DNA from: Aquimarina aggregata
GTDB taxonomy: Bacteria > Bacteroidota > Bacteroidia > Flavobacteriales > Flavobacteriaceae
Assembly: GCF_001632745.1 (NCBI RefSeq)
Contig: NZ_LQRT01000005.1
Location: 1-64,000, forward strand
Length of the DNA: 64,000 bases
Direction: 5' to 3'
The notes beneath the pieces are model-generated. The model was not told the DNA's origin. It was given only the letters and a program-made list of their open reading frames with translations, and searched no databases. This document shows, piece after piece, positions 25,904-34,745 of the stretch. The translations under genes and the position numbers were made by a program. Numbering within the stretch: the first letter of the stretch is position 1; every line of letters starts with the position of its first letter.

Positions 25904-27381
25904 TGCATTACATTTTACAGGTATTGGCTTTTCAATTACTCTTTTTAATCATTTACGATGTATTTCTAAAAAAGGAGACTTTTTTTAATTATAACCGTGC
26001 CTATATCCTCATCACGGTACTATTAAGTTTTATACTACCGACTCTTAAAATTACTGCTATACAGCAAAACATTCCAGAAGAATATATTGTACAGTTACCA
26101 GCATTACTTATAGGAAATCCTGATACAACAACACAATCATTAGTGCCTGAAACTACATCTTTTTTTACTATTTTAATTGAAGTAATTACCTATCTATGGT
26201 ATTTCGGAATGTTTATTTCTTTACTTCTTTTCTCCTACAAATTTCAGAAGATATTAAAATTAAAAAAATCGGGAATCAAAGGCAAAGTAGATGATTTAAA
26301 CGTTGTTTTTCTACCTAATACGCATGCAGCATTCTCCTTTTTTACTACCATTTTTCTTGGAGAGCGTATATCTGAAATCAAAAAGACTAATATTTTATTG
26401 CATGAAAAAGTTCATGTTAGTGAGTATCATTCACTTGACCTGATTTTCTTTGAAATACTACGTATTATCTTCTGGTTTAACCCATTAGTATATATCTATC
26501 AAAATAGAATGGCCGTGCTACAAGAGTATATTGCAGACTCAAAGGCCGTTTCAAAAACGGATAAAGCAGCATACTATCAGGATCTATTATCTCAAATCTT
26601 TCAAACAGACAAAATCTCATTTATCAATACATTTTTTAATCATTCATTAATAAAAAACAGAATACTAATGTTGCAAAAATCAAAATCGAAAAAAGTTTTT
26701 CAGTTAAAATACTTATTACTTATTCCTGTAATTGGTGTCATGCTTACGTATACATCCTGTAATCAAGAGAATAATTCACCTGAAGATATTTCTGTTAAAA
26801 GAGCCTTAGATGCTAAAGGAGAACTGACTCAACGAGCATATGATTTAATAAAAGTGGTAGAAAATGAAGGGGAATACTCTGAAGAAAGCAGGACGCTATT
26901 TCGCCAATTAATGACAGACGTAGGTAATACTGATGAAAAAGCCTTATCCAATGAAGACAGAAGTGTTTTTCAGACTTTAATTCAAAAAATATCAGAAGTA
27001 AAAAAGACAAATCAGAAGGGTTCTGATGGAGTTCCATTTATTAAATTGGACAAAGCTCCTGTACATCCAAGTTGTACTAACGTAAATGAAGATGAAGCCA
27101 AAGCATGTTTTACGCAAAACATAAGACAATTTGTAAATCAAGAATTTAATACGAGTTTAGGAAAAGAGCTTGGACTTTCTGGACAGCAACGAATATACGT
27201 ACGATTTAAAATAGACACTACCGGAAAAATTGTTGATGTGCAAGCAAGAGGTCCAGAAACAGCCTTAGAGACAGAAGCAATTCGCGTTATTGAGAAATTA
27301 CCAAACATGACACCAGGAATCAAAGATGGTGTTGATGTAGCTGTACTTTATTCTTTACCAATAGTATTTGATATCAAATAA
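25900..27381 (+). CDS. M56 (BlaR1-like) membrane metallopeptidase with C-terminal TonB-like domain
   Basis: A 493-residue inner-membrane peptidase. Several TM helices (about 4-22, 33-50, 90-112 and 270-284) surround the zinc motif HEKVH at 168-172, with a downstream EYIAD (near 209) supplying the third ligand region. The part after about 290 is periplasmic and ends in a TonB C-terminal-like domain ('RIYVRFKIDTTGKIVDVQARG', shown in part). It lacks a penicillin-binding sensor domain, so the signal is not a beta-lactam by this evidence. Translationally coupled to the BlaI-like gene and followed by a strong terminator. Confidence 0.9.
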   Translation: MMHYILQVLAFQLLFLIIYDVFLKKETFFNYNRAYILITVLLSFILPTLKITAIQQNIPEEYIVQLPALLIGNPDTTTQSLVPETTSFFTILIEVITYLWYFGMFISLLLFSYKFQKILKLKKSGIKGKVDDLNVVFLPNTHAAFSFFTTIFLGERISEIKKTNILLHEKVHVSEYHSLDLIFFEILRIIFWFNPLVYIYQNRMAVLQEYIADSKAVSKTDKAAYYQDLLSQIFQTDKISFINTFFNHSLIKNRILMLQKSKSKKVFQLKYLLLIPVIGVMLTYTSCNQENNSPEDISVKRALDAKGELTQRAYDLIKVVENEGEYSEESRTLFRQLMTDVGNTDEKALSNEDRSVFQTLIQKISEVKKTNQKGSDGVPFIKLDKAPVHPSCTNVNEDEAKACFTQNIRQFVNQEFNTSLGKELGLSGQQRIYVRFKIDTTGKIVDVQARGPETALETEAIRVIEKLPNMTPGIKDGVDVAVLYSLPIVFDIK

Positions 27382-27411
27382 ACTGCTTTTAAGATATTAT
27401 AAAAGATAGTT

Positions 27412-27458
27412 ACCAACAAAAAAGGCGATGTTCTAAGAACATCGCCTTTTTTGTTGGT
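27412..27458. terminator. Bidirectional terminator
   Basis: A perfect 47-base inverted repeat with core GGCGATGTTC and GAACATCGCC around TAA, bounded by A and T runs. It serves both the M56 gene and the convergent gene at 27475-27870. Confidence 0.93.
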
Positions 27459-27474
27459 TTTATAGCGTTGTAGA

Positions 27475-27870
27475 TTATTTTATCAAAACACCTCGCTGAT
27501 CCATAACAGGTATATCCTGAAAGGCATTTTCGTTAATCGTATTTTTTTTGAAAATATACTTTTTCTCATACAATTTACTATCCGCAAAGAAGGTAACAGC
27601 AAATTCGTTATTCATTTTTAGTAATTCTTCTTGTAGCATTTCAATTTTTGCAGAAGATTTTGGAGCTATGGTACCAATACCATGTCTTAACAAGGATGTT
27701 TTTCGCTCCTCGTCATATCCTTTTGTAACTACCAATACCATCTCTATAGTGACATCCCGATCATTAATAATATATGAATTCCAGGTTTGAGCCAAAAACT
27801 CATCATCCCACTCTTTAAGGACGGCTATATAGACACCTTCTACAATTGGTATTTCAATATCTTTTTTCAT
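27475..27870 (-). CDS. Conserved hypothetical protein downstream of pheS
   Basis: A 131-residue soluble alpha/beta protein with no signal peptide and no cysteine. It begins 'MKKDIEIPIVEGVYIAVLKEWDDEF'-like (shown here only to mark the start) and has no motif I recognise. The start is six bases after the pheS stop, so it is translated from the same mRNA. A role linked to PheRS is only a positional guess. Confidence 0.7.
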   Translation of the reverse strand: MKKDIEIPIVEGVYIAVLKEWDDEFLAQTWNSYIINDRDVTIEMVLVVTKGYDEERKTSLLRHGIGTIAPKSSAKIEMLQEELLKMNNEFAVTFFADSKLYEKKYIFKKNTINENAFQDIPVMDQRGVLIK

Positions 27871-27876
27871 GAATCT

Positions 27877-28896
27877 TTATAATGCAGACTTAAACTGCTC
27901 TAAGAAACGAACATCATTTTCGCTAAGCATACGAATATCTGATACCCCATATAGTAATAATGCGATACGATCTATTCCCATTCCGAAAGCAAAACCGCTA
28001 TACTCTTCAGGATCAATATTACAATTCTTTAGCACATTTGGATCCACCATGCCACAGCCCATAATTTCTAACCAACCTGTTCCTTTAGTCATTTTATAAT
28101 CTGTCTCTGTCTCTAATCCCCAATATACATCTACCTCTGCACTTGGCTCTGTAAACGGAAAATATGAAGGTCTTAGTCTGATTTTGGATTTACCAAACAT
28201 CTCTGTAGTAAAATATTGTAATGTTTGCTTTAGATCAGCAAACGAAACATCTTTATCAATATACAATCCTTCTACTTGATGGAAAAAACAGTGCGATCTG
28301 GCTGATATAGCTTCGTTACGATATACTCTTCCTGGAGAAATAGTACGTATAGGAGGTGTATTATTTTCCATGTAACGTACTTGCACAGATGACGTATGCG
28401 TACGCAGTAATATATCTGGATCTGTTTGAATAAAAAAAGTGTCTTGCATATCACGAGCAGGATGATACTCTGGAAGATTAAGTGCAGTAAAATTATGCCA
28501 GTCATCTTCAATCTCTGGACCTTCACTAACATTAAATCCAATACGCGAAAAGATGTCAATAATTTGGTTTTTGACTAAAGAAATAGGATGTCTAGATCCT
28601 ATAGCAATAGGTTCTGATGGTCTTGTAAGATCACCATATTTACCGTTTTCTTCTTCTTTTGACTCAAAATCTTCTTTAAGTGACTTGACTTTATCTTCAG
28701 CAGCTATTTTAAGTGCATTAATCGCTTGACCGAATTCTTTTTTCTGGTCATTAGCCACATTTCTAAACTCGGTAAAGAACTCATTAATTAATCCTTTTTT
28801 TCCAGAAAATTTAATTCTGAATGCTTCTACATCTTCCTTCGTTTTGGCTTTAAAAGTATCAACCTCTGCAATATATTCTTTAATCTTGTCAATCAT
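27877..28896 (-). CDS. pheS: Phenylalanyl-tRNA synthetase alpha subunit
   Basis: The 339-residue catalytic alpha subunit of PheRS. The N-terminal coiled coil (to about 90) binds tRNA. Class II motif 2 is seen around [20 protein letters not shown] and motif 3 at [20 protein letters not shown]. The ATG at 28896 is chosen over the GTG one codon earlier. The pheT beta subunit is not adjacent, which is common in this phylum. Own promoter at 28919-28946. Confidence 0.97.
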   Translation of the reverse strand: MIDKIKEYIAEVDTFKAKTKEDVEAFRIKFSGKKGLINEFFTEFRNVANDQKKEFGQAINALKIAAEDKVKSLKEDFESKEEENGKYGDLTRPSEPIAIGSRHPISLVKNQIIDIFSRIGFNVSEGPEIEDDWHNFTALNLPEYHPARDMQDTFFIQTDPDILLRTHTSSVQVRYMENNTPPIRTISPGRVYRNEAISARSHCFFHQVEGLYIDKDVSFADLKQTLQYFTTEMFGKSKIRLRPSYFPFTEPSAEVDVYWGLETETDYKMTKGTGWLEIMGCGMVDPNVLKNCNIDPEEYSGFAFGMGIDRIALLLYGVSDIRMLSENDVRFLEQFKSAL

Positions 28897-28918
28897 CACT
28901 ATAGTGTTAATGGAAACG

Positions 28919-28946
28919 CAAATTTACATAATTTCGACAAATCCAA
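28919..28946 (-). promoter_or_regulatory. Promoter of pheS
   Basis: On the minus strand TTG (28946-28944) and TAAATTTG (28926-28919) are 17 bases apart, a full consensus match 22 bases before the ATG. Confidence 0.75.
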
Positions 28947-28967
28947 TACGAATTGTTTTACTTGTTT

Positions 28968-29324
28968 TTAGGCGATATACTGACTTGCTAAAAAGTAATT
29001 GACAATTGCTTCTTTCATTAAAACAGATTGTTCTCCTGCTTTTAAATTGGGCAGCTGTTCTTTGACTTTATAGTGCGGCCACCCCTCATCATCAAAAAAA
29101 TCAAATTCATAATAACCATAAGGTTCTAAAAGTCTACATATTGCAATATGCATAAGGTCAAGTTTTTCATCTTTTTTAAATTTTCGATGTAATTGACCTA
29201 ATTCTTGTACTCCTATTAAATAGATAATACCATCAAGATCTAGATTTTCTCCTTCAGCAAATTGTTCAGAAAGCTTATCGACCAATATATCCCAGCGTTC
29301 TTTTAATTTTTCATCTCTAGCCAT
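28968..29324 (-). CDS. Conserved hypothetical protein
   Basis: A 118-residue soluble, mainly helical, acidic protein. The central 'DLDGIIYLIGVQELGQ' and 'LLEPYGYYEFDFFDDEGWPHY' give it a recognisable look shared by uncharacterised Bacteroidota proteins, but I know no function. It lies 70 bases upstream of pheS on the same strand; the pheS promoter sits in between. No signal peptide, metal motif or membrane segment. Confidence 0.7.
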   Translation of the reverse strand: MARDEKLKERWDILVDKLSEQFAEGENLDLDGIIYLIGVQELGQLHRKFKKDEKLDLMHIAICRLLEPYGYYEFDFFDDEGWPHYKVKEQLPNLKAGEQSVLMKEAIVNYFLASQYIA

Positions 29325-29414
29325 TGTTCTGTTTACTTTTTATACGGTATCCTTTTCGAGTATCTTTGAAAAAGACATTTTTGTTAAACTTTGTAGCAAA
29401 ATTTTCCTAAAAAA

Positions 29415-29440
29415 TTAAGCGCTACAAAAGTAGCGCTTAA
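29415..29440 (-). terminator. Terminator of the barrel/ATP-grasp/transglutaminase operon
   Basis: TTAAGCGCTAC and GTAGCGCTTAA around AAAA. On the minus strand it is followed by TTTTTTA after two A residues, so it ends the operon at 29475-33105. Confidence 0.85.
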
Positions 29441-29474
29441 CAATAAAAAAATAACCAATTAAAAAGGAGAATTC

Positions 29475-30608
29475 TTACAACTCCCACAATATGCCGATTC
29501 CAGCATACTGATTCCTATAATTTCTAAAAGACCTTGCATCTATATCTGTATAATTTGTACTTCTTATTCTAGAAAACAAACTTCCTGTTATCGAAAACCC
29601 TTTGCTAATTTTATGCGAGATGCGCAATTGGGCATTGGCATATTCGTAGGTTAATTTTTCACCGATTAATCCCTCTGTATTTCTAGCTTCTATTTGTTTA
29701 TAATTTCTGGTAATAAACGAAAATGACGAGTATACTTTGGTTCTTTTATTTTTGTATGACAAAATAATTCCGGGACCAAATTGATTAAATCCTGACCTGT
29801 TAGTAGAATTATCGATTCGGGTATAGTACATTATATTGGGCCTAACCTTCAGTTCCTTACTAATAGGCAATTCGTAAAACACACTTGCTCTTGCATAATC
29901 CCAATCGCGTTCTCCATCTGTATCGATTTCACTAGCATTAAATGTATCGTATAATCGCTTTTTTACATAGGTGGTCAGTCCTAATTTATGTTCTAACTGT
30001 CTTACTTTAAAAGAGTGTGTCGTAGTGAATAACATGCCAAACTCATCAAACTGTAAATCACGAACTCCAAAAGCATCAAAATTTTTGAGATTATAAAATC
30101 CTTCTACAGTCATCTTATTGTTTTTAAATGGTATAAATCCTAGACCTAAAGTAGCCCCATAGTTGGTAAATCCCAGTGGATTGATAAGTACATCTTGATC
30201 ACCACCTAACCCCTCTCTGTTCATTCTGGTAAATCTAGCTTCTCCAAGAAAAGTTATCTTTTTATTGAACTTATGATCGTATTTTACCCAGGTTTTTAGT
30301 CTCCAATAACTATCATCTAGATTTTCATAGAATATTCTAGAAAAAGGAGTTGCCGAGAACCGTATTCTATTTTTATTCCATTTGTAACGAAATTTATAAT
30401 CAACAGATACGTCTTGATATAGACTGCTTGCGATTAAGTCTTCTTTAGGCAGGATCACATCGTTTACTCGTATTTCTGTTGGGCTTCTAAAGTAATTGTA
30501 TTCATAACCTCCCAGTGTTTTGATATCCAGTGTTGTTTTACTTTGGGTAAAAGCAAAACTTGTAATCATAACTGCACATCCAAAAGCAATTTTTCTTATA
30601 TCTGTCAT
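29475..30608 (-). CDS. Outer-membrane beta-barrel protein of the ligase operon
   Basis: A 377-residue exported protein: a signal peptide (to about 22), then repeated amphipathic strands with aromatic ends (for example 'FRYKWNKNRIRFSATPFSRIFY' and closing 'YAGIGILWEL'), as in outer-membrane barrels of about 14-18 strands. No plug or TonB box, so it is a porin or anchor rather than an active receptor. It is the third gene after the transglutaminase-like protein and ATP-grasp ligase, where related proteobacterial operons carry a protease gene instead. It may export, anchor or sense the ligase product. Confidence 0.8.
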   Translation of the reverse strand: MTDIRKIAFGCAVMITSFAFTQSKTTLDIKTLGGYEYNYFRSPTEIRVNDVILPKEDLIASSLYQDVSVDYKFRYKWNKNRIRFSATPFSRIFYENLDDSYWRLKTWVKYDHKFNKKITFLGEARFTRMNREGLGGDQDVLINPLGFTNYGATLGLGFIPFKNNKMTVEGFYNLKNFDAFGVRDLQFDEFGMLFTTTHSFKVRQLEHKLGLTTYVKKRLYDTFNASEIDTDGERDWDYARASVFYELPISKELKVRPNIMYYTRIDNSTNRSGFNQFGPGIILSYKNKRTKVYSSFSFITRNYKQIEARNTEGLIGEKLTYEYANAQLRISHKISKGFSITGSLFSRIRSTNYTDIDARSFRNYRNQYAGIGILWEL

Positions 30609-30625
30609 TATTTTTATCTTCTTGT

Positions 30626-31501
30626 TTATTTTTTTTGAGTTACTTCTTTTAAACCTTTTTTATTTACTAATTGAATCCCTAATCCCGGTCGAACATTGAT
30701 TTCCATAATTTGGGGGCCTTTTATTTTATCGATTACTATATCTATTCCTAGATAGTTTAGCGGAAACGCTTTTGCTGTATCGACTGATATTTCAAGTATT
30801 TCTTTCCAGTAGGGTATAGAAATCCCATTAACCTTAAAATTGGTATCCGGATGATGATCAAAATACTGTTTACCATCATATACCTCTGTTAAGGTTCCAT
30901 TATCCATATCTACTCCAATTCCTACTCCTTTTTGGTGAAGATTTGCCTTACCATCAGATTTATCTGTTGGCATTCTAAGCATTGCCATTAAGGGTTTATG
31001 CTCTAGTGTTATGATTCTAAAATCTGGTACGCCCTGTGGATATATTTTATGAAAAAAGGGGTGTGGTTCTATACATTCCTCAATCAAAACCCGATCGTGT
31101 GAACCTAAGGAAAAGAAACCCATAATAATAGCCGCCATGTGCTGAAAAATTTGGCGCTCTGATATAATTTTTCCACTAGAAATCCAGTTATGATCAAGGT
31201 CTTTTTTTATAATTTTAATCCCTCCTCCCCCACAACCGTTTGCAGGTTTTATGGCCATAGTTGTGTATTTTTTGCAATACTCCCAAGCTTTTTTGATGTC
31301 GCTATTATATTCAATCACTGCATAAGTTGCCGCACACGGAATAGCGTATTGATGCAAGATTTCTTTGGTAAGTACTTTATCATCTGCAAGGGGATAATGT
31401 TTTTTAGGGTTATTAGGGTAGATCAGATTTATATTTCTTTCATTTAAACCTACTACTTGAGATTTTCTCCGTGATTTCATATTTGAAAAAGTTGAAAGCA
31501 T
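30626..31501 (-). CDS. RimK-like ATP-grasp ligase (alpha-L-glutamate ligase-like / ATPgrasp_ST)
   Basis: A 291-residue cytoplasmic ATP-grasp enzyme expected to form an amide bond between a carboxylate, activated as acyl phosphate, and an amine. Signs: 'LADDKVLTKEILHQYAIPC' at the start, the ATP-binding strand/loop MAIKPANGCGGGGI (about 81-94), 'VPDFRIITLEHKPLMAMLRMP' and the magnesium site QIMEINVRPGLG near 265. The family occurs beside 7TM transglutaminase-like proteins, as here. Substrate unknown; glutamate or another amino acid added to a peptide is the usual prediction. Eight bases after the upstream gene. Confidence 0.85.
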   Translation of the reverse strand: MLSTFSNMKSRRKSQVVGLNERNINLIYPNNPKKHYPLADDKVLTKEILHQYAIPCAATYAVIEYNSDIKKAWEYCKKYTTMAIKPANGCGGGGIKIIKKDLDHNWISSGKIISERQIFQHMAAIIMGFFSLGSHDRVLIEECIEPHPFFHKIYPQGVPDFRIITLEHKPLMAMLRMPTDKSDGKANLHQKGVGIGVDMDNGTLTEVYDGKQYFDHHPDTNFKVNGISIPYWKEILEISVDTAKAFPLNYLGIDIVIDKIKGPQIMEINVRPGLGIQLVNKKGLKEVTQKK

Positions 31502-31509
31502 AACTGGAT

Positions 31510-33105
31510 TTATTTACTAATAGATTCGTTAAAAAGCGGTCTGAAACGATAAAATTCTACCCATCGTATGCCGATATATCTTCCTAGGAATACTGCTAAT
31601 ATTATAATCAAGAGAAGTAGTTCTGGAAAAATGATTAATACAGATGGTAACCATGACCAGGATAAAACGAGGTAGCATATTGTTGTTGCCAATAATGTTT
31701 GTAATAGTTTATCAATGGCCTCTTTATAACCATCTTCTGTAGTTGCCCGTGCAAAACGTTCTGCCGCTATGGTAAGAATAATTGTGGGAAAAAAAGAAAG
31801 TGTTGTTAACCAAAGAATATCATAACGTATACCAATCATGGTAGTGATTATCATTAAACTAACCATAAAGGTTAAAGAGATAACTAACTTTGGTGTATAC
31901 AATAATCCTAATCTCTCAAATGGATAGGATACTAAGCCTACCATTAGTATTAAAACTACAAATAAAACAATCCCAAAAACAAATCCTGTATGCAACAATG
32001 AAAATGCAATTAAAACAGGTAGAAAAACACCGAAAGTCTTGAGCCCTATTATATTTCTTAAAAAAGCAACTAAAAGACCACCTATTGGCAATAAAAGAAG
32101 TAAGTTAAGAGCATTTTTAGGCATTACACCTCCTTTTACAAGGCTCCATAAAGATATACTTGACAACTCACTAATTTCTTCAGAATTCATATTTAGAAAA
32201 GAAATATGATGAGTCTCATCGATATGATACGTATAATCAAATTGAATACCAGCAGTATGTGTAATTAAGAATTCATCTCCCGTATGAATTTCTAAATAGT
32301 TGGCAGGGATATAGGCAAAATGGTTATTTAAAGCATCAAAAGGAACCCATACTTCATTGATCAGAACCTCGGCCCAAACGTGAGATGTTCTCTTATTTGT
32401 ATTTTCTAAAATGATTCCTCCTTTAATTCTGGCAGGGTATCCTAAGTTTCGACAAATTGCTACAAATAATCTACTCTTACCATTACAAGAAGCTCTATTC
32501 TGCTCTATTGCGGTCAACGCATCTGTTAACGTAATAATAGGTGCAGAAGGGATCGCTGCAACATAATCAAAAACGTTTTGGATGATCTCTTTATCATTTT
32601 GAGTCTCCTCTTGCAGTTGAGCTGCAATATTCTTAATATTACTATGATCTGATTGGATGTTCTCTGTTGGTAATAGGTAATCTTGAAGATGTTCTTTATG
32701 TTTTTCAGAAATAAAATCAAATCGTAAGGGAAGTGTATGTCTCGTTTCCTTTCCTTCAAAAACAAATTGATACTTTACAGCATGATATTGATTAGCTATC
32801 TCGGTATTCCAAACGCCCTTAATATTACCATTTTTTAGAGTATCTTTTATGAAGGTAAGAGTAGTATCATTTACAATCTTTTCTTCAGAAATACGTTGCC
32901 GTAAATTTTGATAAGGAACAAATGTTTTTACAGCAGTATGCTTATCTCCAGATTTAAAGAAGTAATCATAATTTACCTTGTAAACAACTTCTGGATTAAA
33001 GTTATCATAATTCATTAGAATAGGTTTTAGTTTAAGACCAATCGAGACTATCGCCACTACACTAACTAAAATCAATACCGTTCTAAGATTTGTTTTTAAA
33101 TTCAT
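31510..33105 (-). CDS. Transglutaminase-like domain fused to seven-helix membrane domain
   Basis: A 531-residue membrane protein of the Transglut_i_TM / 7TM_transglut type. Order: one N-terminal helix (about 9-28), a periplasmic region with a transglutaminase/protease-like fold (about 150-300), and about seven TM helices (about 333-520). The family is often called 'inactive', but here Cys207 (ASCNGKS), His242 (SHVWAE) and Asp257 (PFDALN) are all in place, as in active papain-like transglutaminases. First gene of the operon with the ATP-grasp ligase and barrel. A bipartite site at 33124-33154, identical to one before fecR, lies 18 bases ahead of the ATG. Likely cleaves or transfers a peptide made by the ligase. 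Confidence 0.88.
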   Translation of the reverse strand: MNLKTNLRTVLILVSVVAIVSIGLKLKPILMNYDNFNPEVVYKVNYDYFFKSGDKHTAVKTFVPYQNLRQRISEEKIVNDTTLTFIKDTLKNGNIKGVWNTEIANQYHAVKYQFVFEGKETRHTLPLRFDFISEKHKEHLQDYLLPTENIQSDHSNIKNIAAQLQEETQNDKEIIQNVFDYVAAIPSAPIITLTDALTAIEQNRASCNGKSRLFVAICRNLGYPARIKGGIILENTNKRTSHVWAEVLINEVWVPFDALNNHFAYIPANYLEIHTGDEFLITHTAGIQFDYTYHIDETHHISFLNMNSEEISELSSISLWSLVKGGVMPKNALNLLLLLPIGGLLVAFLRNIIGLKTFGVFLPVLIAFSLLHTGFVFGIVLFVVLILMVGLVSYPFERLGLLYTPKLVISLTFMVSLMIITTMIGIRYDILWLTTLSFFPTIILTIAAERFARATTEDGYKEAIDKLLQTLLATTICYLVLSWSWLPSVLIIFPELLLLIIILAVFLGRYIGIRWVEFYRFRPLFNESISK

Positions 33106-33123
33106 TATCAGTTATTTTGTGTT

Positions 33124-33154
33124 CATAACAGGTATGATTAATTTTACCCTACCC
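33124..33154 (-). promoter_or_regulatory. Bipartite site A, probable ECF-sigma promoter
   Basis: Read on the minus strand: GGGTAGGGT, 12 bases, ACCTGTTATG, ending 18 bases before the transglutaminase-like ATG at 33105. Both boxes and the spacer length are identical to site B at 33709-33739. A housekeeping-type promoter for the sigma gene (TTG at 33116-33118, N20, TAATTTTA at 33139-33146) overlaps it in the opposite direction. Confidence 0.8.
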
Positions 33155-33173
33155 ATGAGTTGAAAAAAAAATT

Positions 33174-33686
33174 ATGCAGGAATCTTCGAAATCTGTTTGT
33201 GACCGACCTATTTTCACTGAAGTGTTTGAAAAACATGCCATTGCTATTAGAAATTTTATTTATTACAAATGCGGAGATAAAGAACAGGCAGAGGATGTAA
33301 TGCAAGAAGCATTTATTAAACTATGGGATAATTGCAAAAAAGTACTATTTGAAAAAACTAAACCCTTTTTATGTACAGTAGCTAATAATATCTTTTTAAA
33401 TCAAGTCGCACGCAAAAAGGTTAGATTAGAGTACACAAGAATTGCACCTAGAAATAAAAACACAGAATCCCCGGATTTTGTACTAGAGGAAAAAGAATTC
33501 ATGGATACATTACAAAATGCCATCGCTGACCTCTCTGAAGCTCAACGAGAAGTATTTTTATTGAATAGAATAGATCAAAAGACCTATGTTGAAATTGCAG
33601 AAATGTTAGGCATTTCTGTAAAAGCAGTAGAAAAAAGAATGCATAATGCCCTAAAACAACTAAGAAAACTAGTAAAAGGTATTTAA
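33174..33686 (+). CDS. ECF RNA polymerase sigma factor of the FecI type
   Basis: A 170-residue sigma-70 family protein. Region 2 covers about 15-80 (YYKCGDKEQAEDVMQEAFIK, FLCTVANNIFLN) and region 4 about 115-168 (LSEAQREVFLLNRIDQKTYV, EIAEMLGISVKAVEKRM). It is followed by a FecR-type anti-sigma/sensor and a TonB receptor with an STN signalling domain, the classic surface-signalling order. Two identical candidate promoters flank the gene and point outward to both neighbouring operons, suggesting this sigma controls them. The protein has several extra cysteines, of unknown meaning. Confidence 0.93.
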   Translation: MQESSKSVCDRPIFTEVFEKHAIAIRNFIYYKCGDKEQAEDVMQEAFIKLWDNCKKVLFEKTKPFLCTVANNIFLNQVARKKVRLEYTRIAPRNKNTESPDFVLEEKEFMDTLQNAIADLSEAQREVFLLNRIDQKTYVEIAEMLGISVKAVEKRMHNALKQLRKLVKGI

Positions 33687-33708
33687 TCTTATTTTTTTAT
33701 TTTAAACA

Positions 33709-33739
33709 GGGTAGGGTATTTTGTTTTACACCTGTTATG
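33709..33739 (+). promoter_or_regulatory. Bipartite site B, probable ECF-sigma promoter
   Basis: GGGTAGGGT, 12 bases, ACCTGTTATG, lying between the sigma gene stop and the fecR-like start (about 43 bases before the ATG at 33783). It is an exact box-for-box copy of site A, facing the other way. Typical ECF promoters have two boxes with a spacer of this order. Confidence 0.8.
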
Positions 33740-33782
33740 AGTTAAATATTTGGTAATTCGGCCAAATTTTATGTTAACTTTT

Positions 33783-34685
33783 ATGTTGAACGAAAATGAA
33801 AATACATATCTAGCCAAATGGTTATCTAATGATTTAAGTCCTGAAGAACTTGAAGAATTTAGAAACATGCCCGAATATGATGATTATAAAAAAATCATTA
33901 CTGGGCTTGAATACTTCAAGGCACCTTCATTTGATCTTAAAGAGTCCTTAGAAACTACCGTTGATAAACTGGACCAGCCAAGAAAACCGAAGGTCATCAA
34001 GTTAAAACCTTTTATATATGCCATTTCTGCTGCTGCATCAATTGTCTTAATTATTGGTTTGTTTTTTAATACAGTAACCTATACCGCAGCTAGTGGGCAA
34101 CAATTAGCCATAGTGTTACCTGATGGTAGTAATATTGAACTTAATGCTGCTACCACCTTAAGTCACAAACGTTTTTTTTGGATGCAAAATCGAGAGGTGC
34201 AATTAGACGGAGAGGCATTCTTTAGAGTTACATCCGGCTCAACCTTTACTGTTACTACCAATTTAGGTACTATAGAAGTATTAGGTACTCAATTTAATGT
34301 CAAGAAAAGAGAAAAAGAATTTAGAGTAGGGTGTTATGAAGGAAAAGTTAGAGTGTCTACTATCCAGAACAAACAAAAAATACTTCAAAAAGGACAAGGA
34401 GTCGTGTTACAAGACAAACAACTTCTTGATGAGCGTATTATCGACTCTCAACCACTCTGGAAAATAGGTGAAAGCATTTTTAACAGCGCTCCTTTAAAAG
34501 AAGTACTCGATGAACTTGAACGACAATATAGTATCACCTTCATACGTGAAAACATAGATCAAACTAAATTTTTTACAGGAGGCTTTAACAATAAGGATGT
34601 AAACATTGCATTAGAATCTGTGCTCATTCCTATGGGAATAGACTACACTATTAATGGTTCCAAAATTTTACTTTCTACCCAATAA
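33783..34685 (+). CDS. FecR-family anti-sigma regulator
   Basis: A 300-residue inner-membrane regulator that passes a signal from the TonB receptor to the ECF sigma. Order: cytoplasmic N-terminus (NTYLAKWLSNDLSPEELEEF), one TM helix (about 79-95), a periplasmic FecR domain ('LAIVLPDGSNIELNAATTL' and 'EVLGTQFNV'), then a C-terminal DUF4974-like domain ('LKEVLDELERQYSITF', 'TGGFNNKDV'). The ATG at 33783 is preferred because it gives the usual short N-terminus; an ATG at 33771 and a TTG at 33750 are in frame. Preceded by site B. Confidence 0.92.
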   Translation: MLNENENTYLAKWLSNDLSPEELEEFRNMPEYDDYKKIITGLEYFKAPSFDLKESLETTVDKLDQPRKPKVIKLKPFIYAISAAASIVLIIGLFFNTVTYTAASGQQLAIVLPDGSNIELNAATTLSHKRFFWMQNREVQLDGEAFFRVTSGSTFTVTTNLGTIEVLGTQFNVKKREKEFRVGCYEGKVRVSTIQNKQKILQKGQGVVLQDKQLLDERIIDSQPLWKIGESIFNSAPLKEVLDELERQYSITFIRENIDQTKFFTGGFNNKDVNIALESVLIPMGIDYTINGSKILLSTQ

Positions 34686-34745
34686 AGTTTAATAAATGTA
34701 GTTTGTCTGCATACATCAATCTTGTCAAAATCTTTAAATTTCAAT

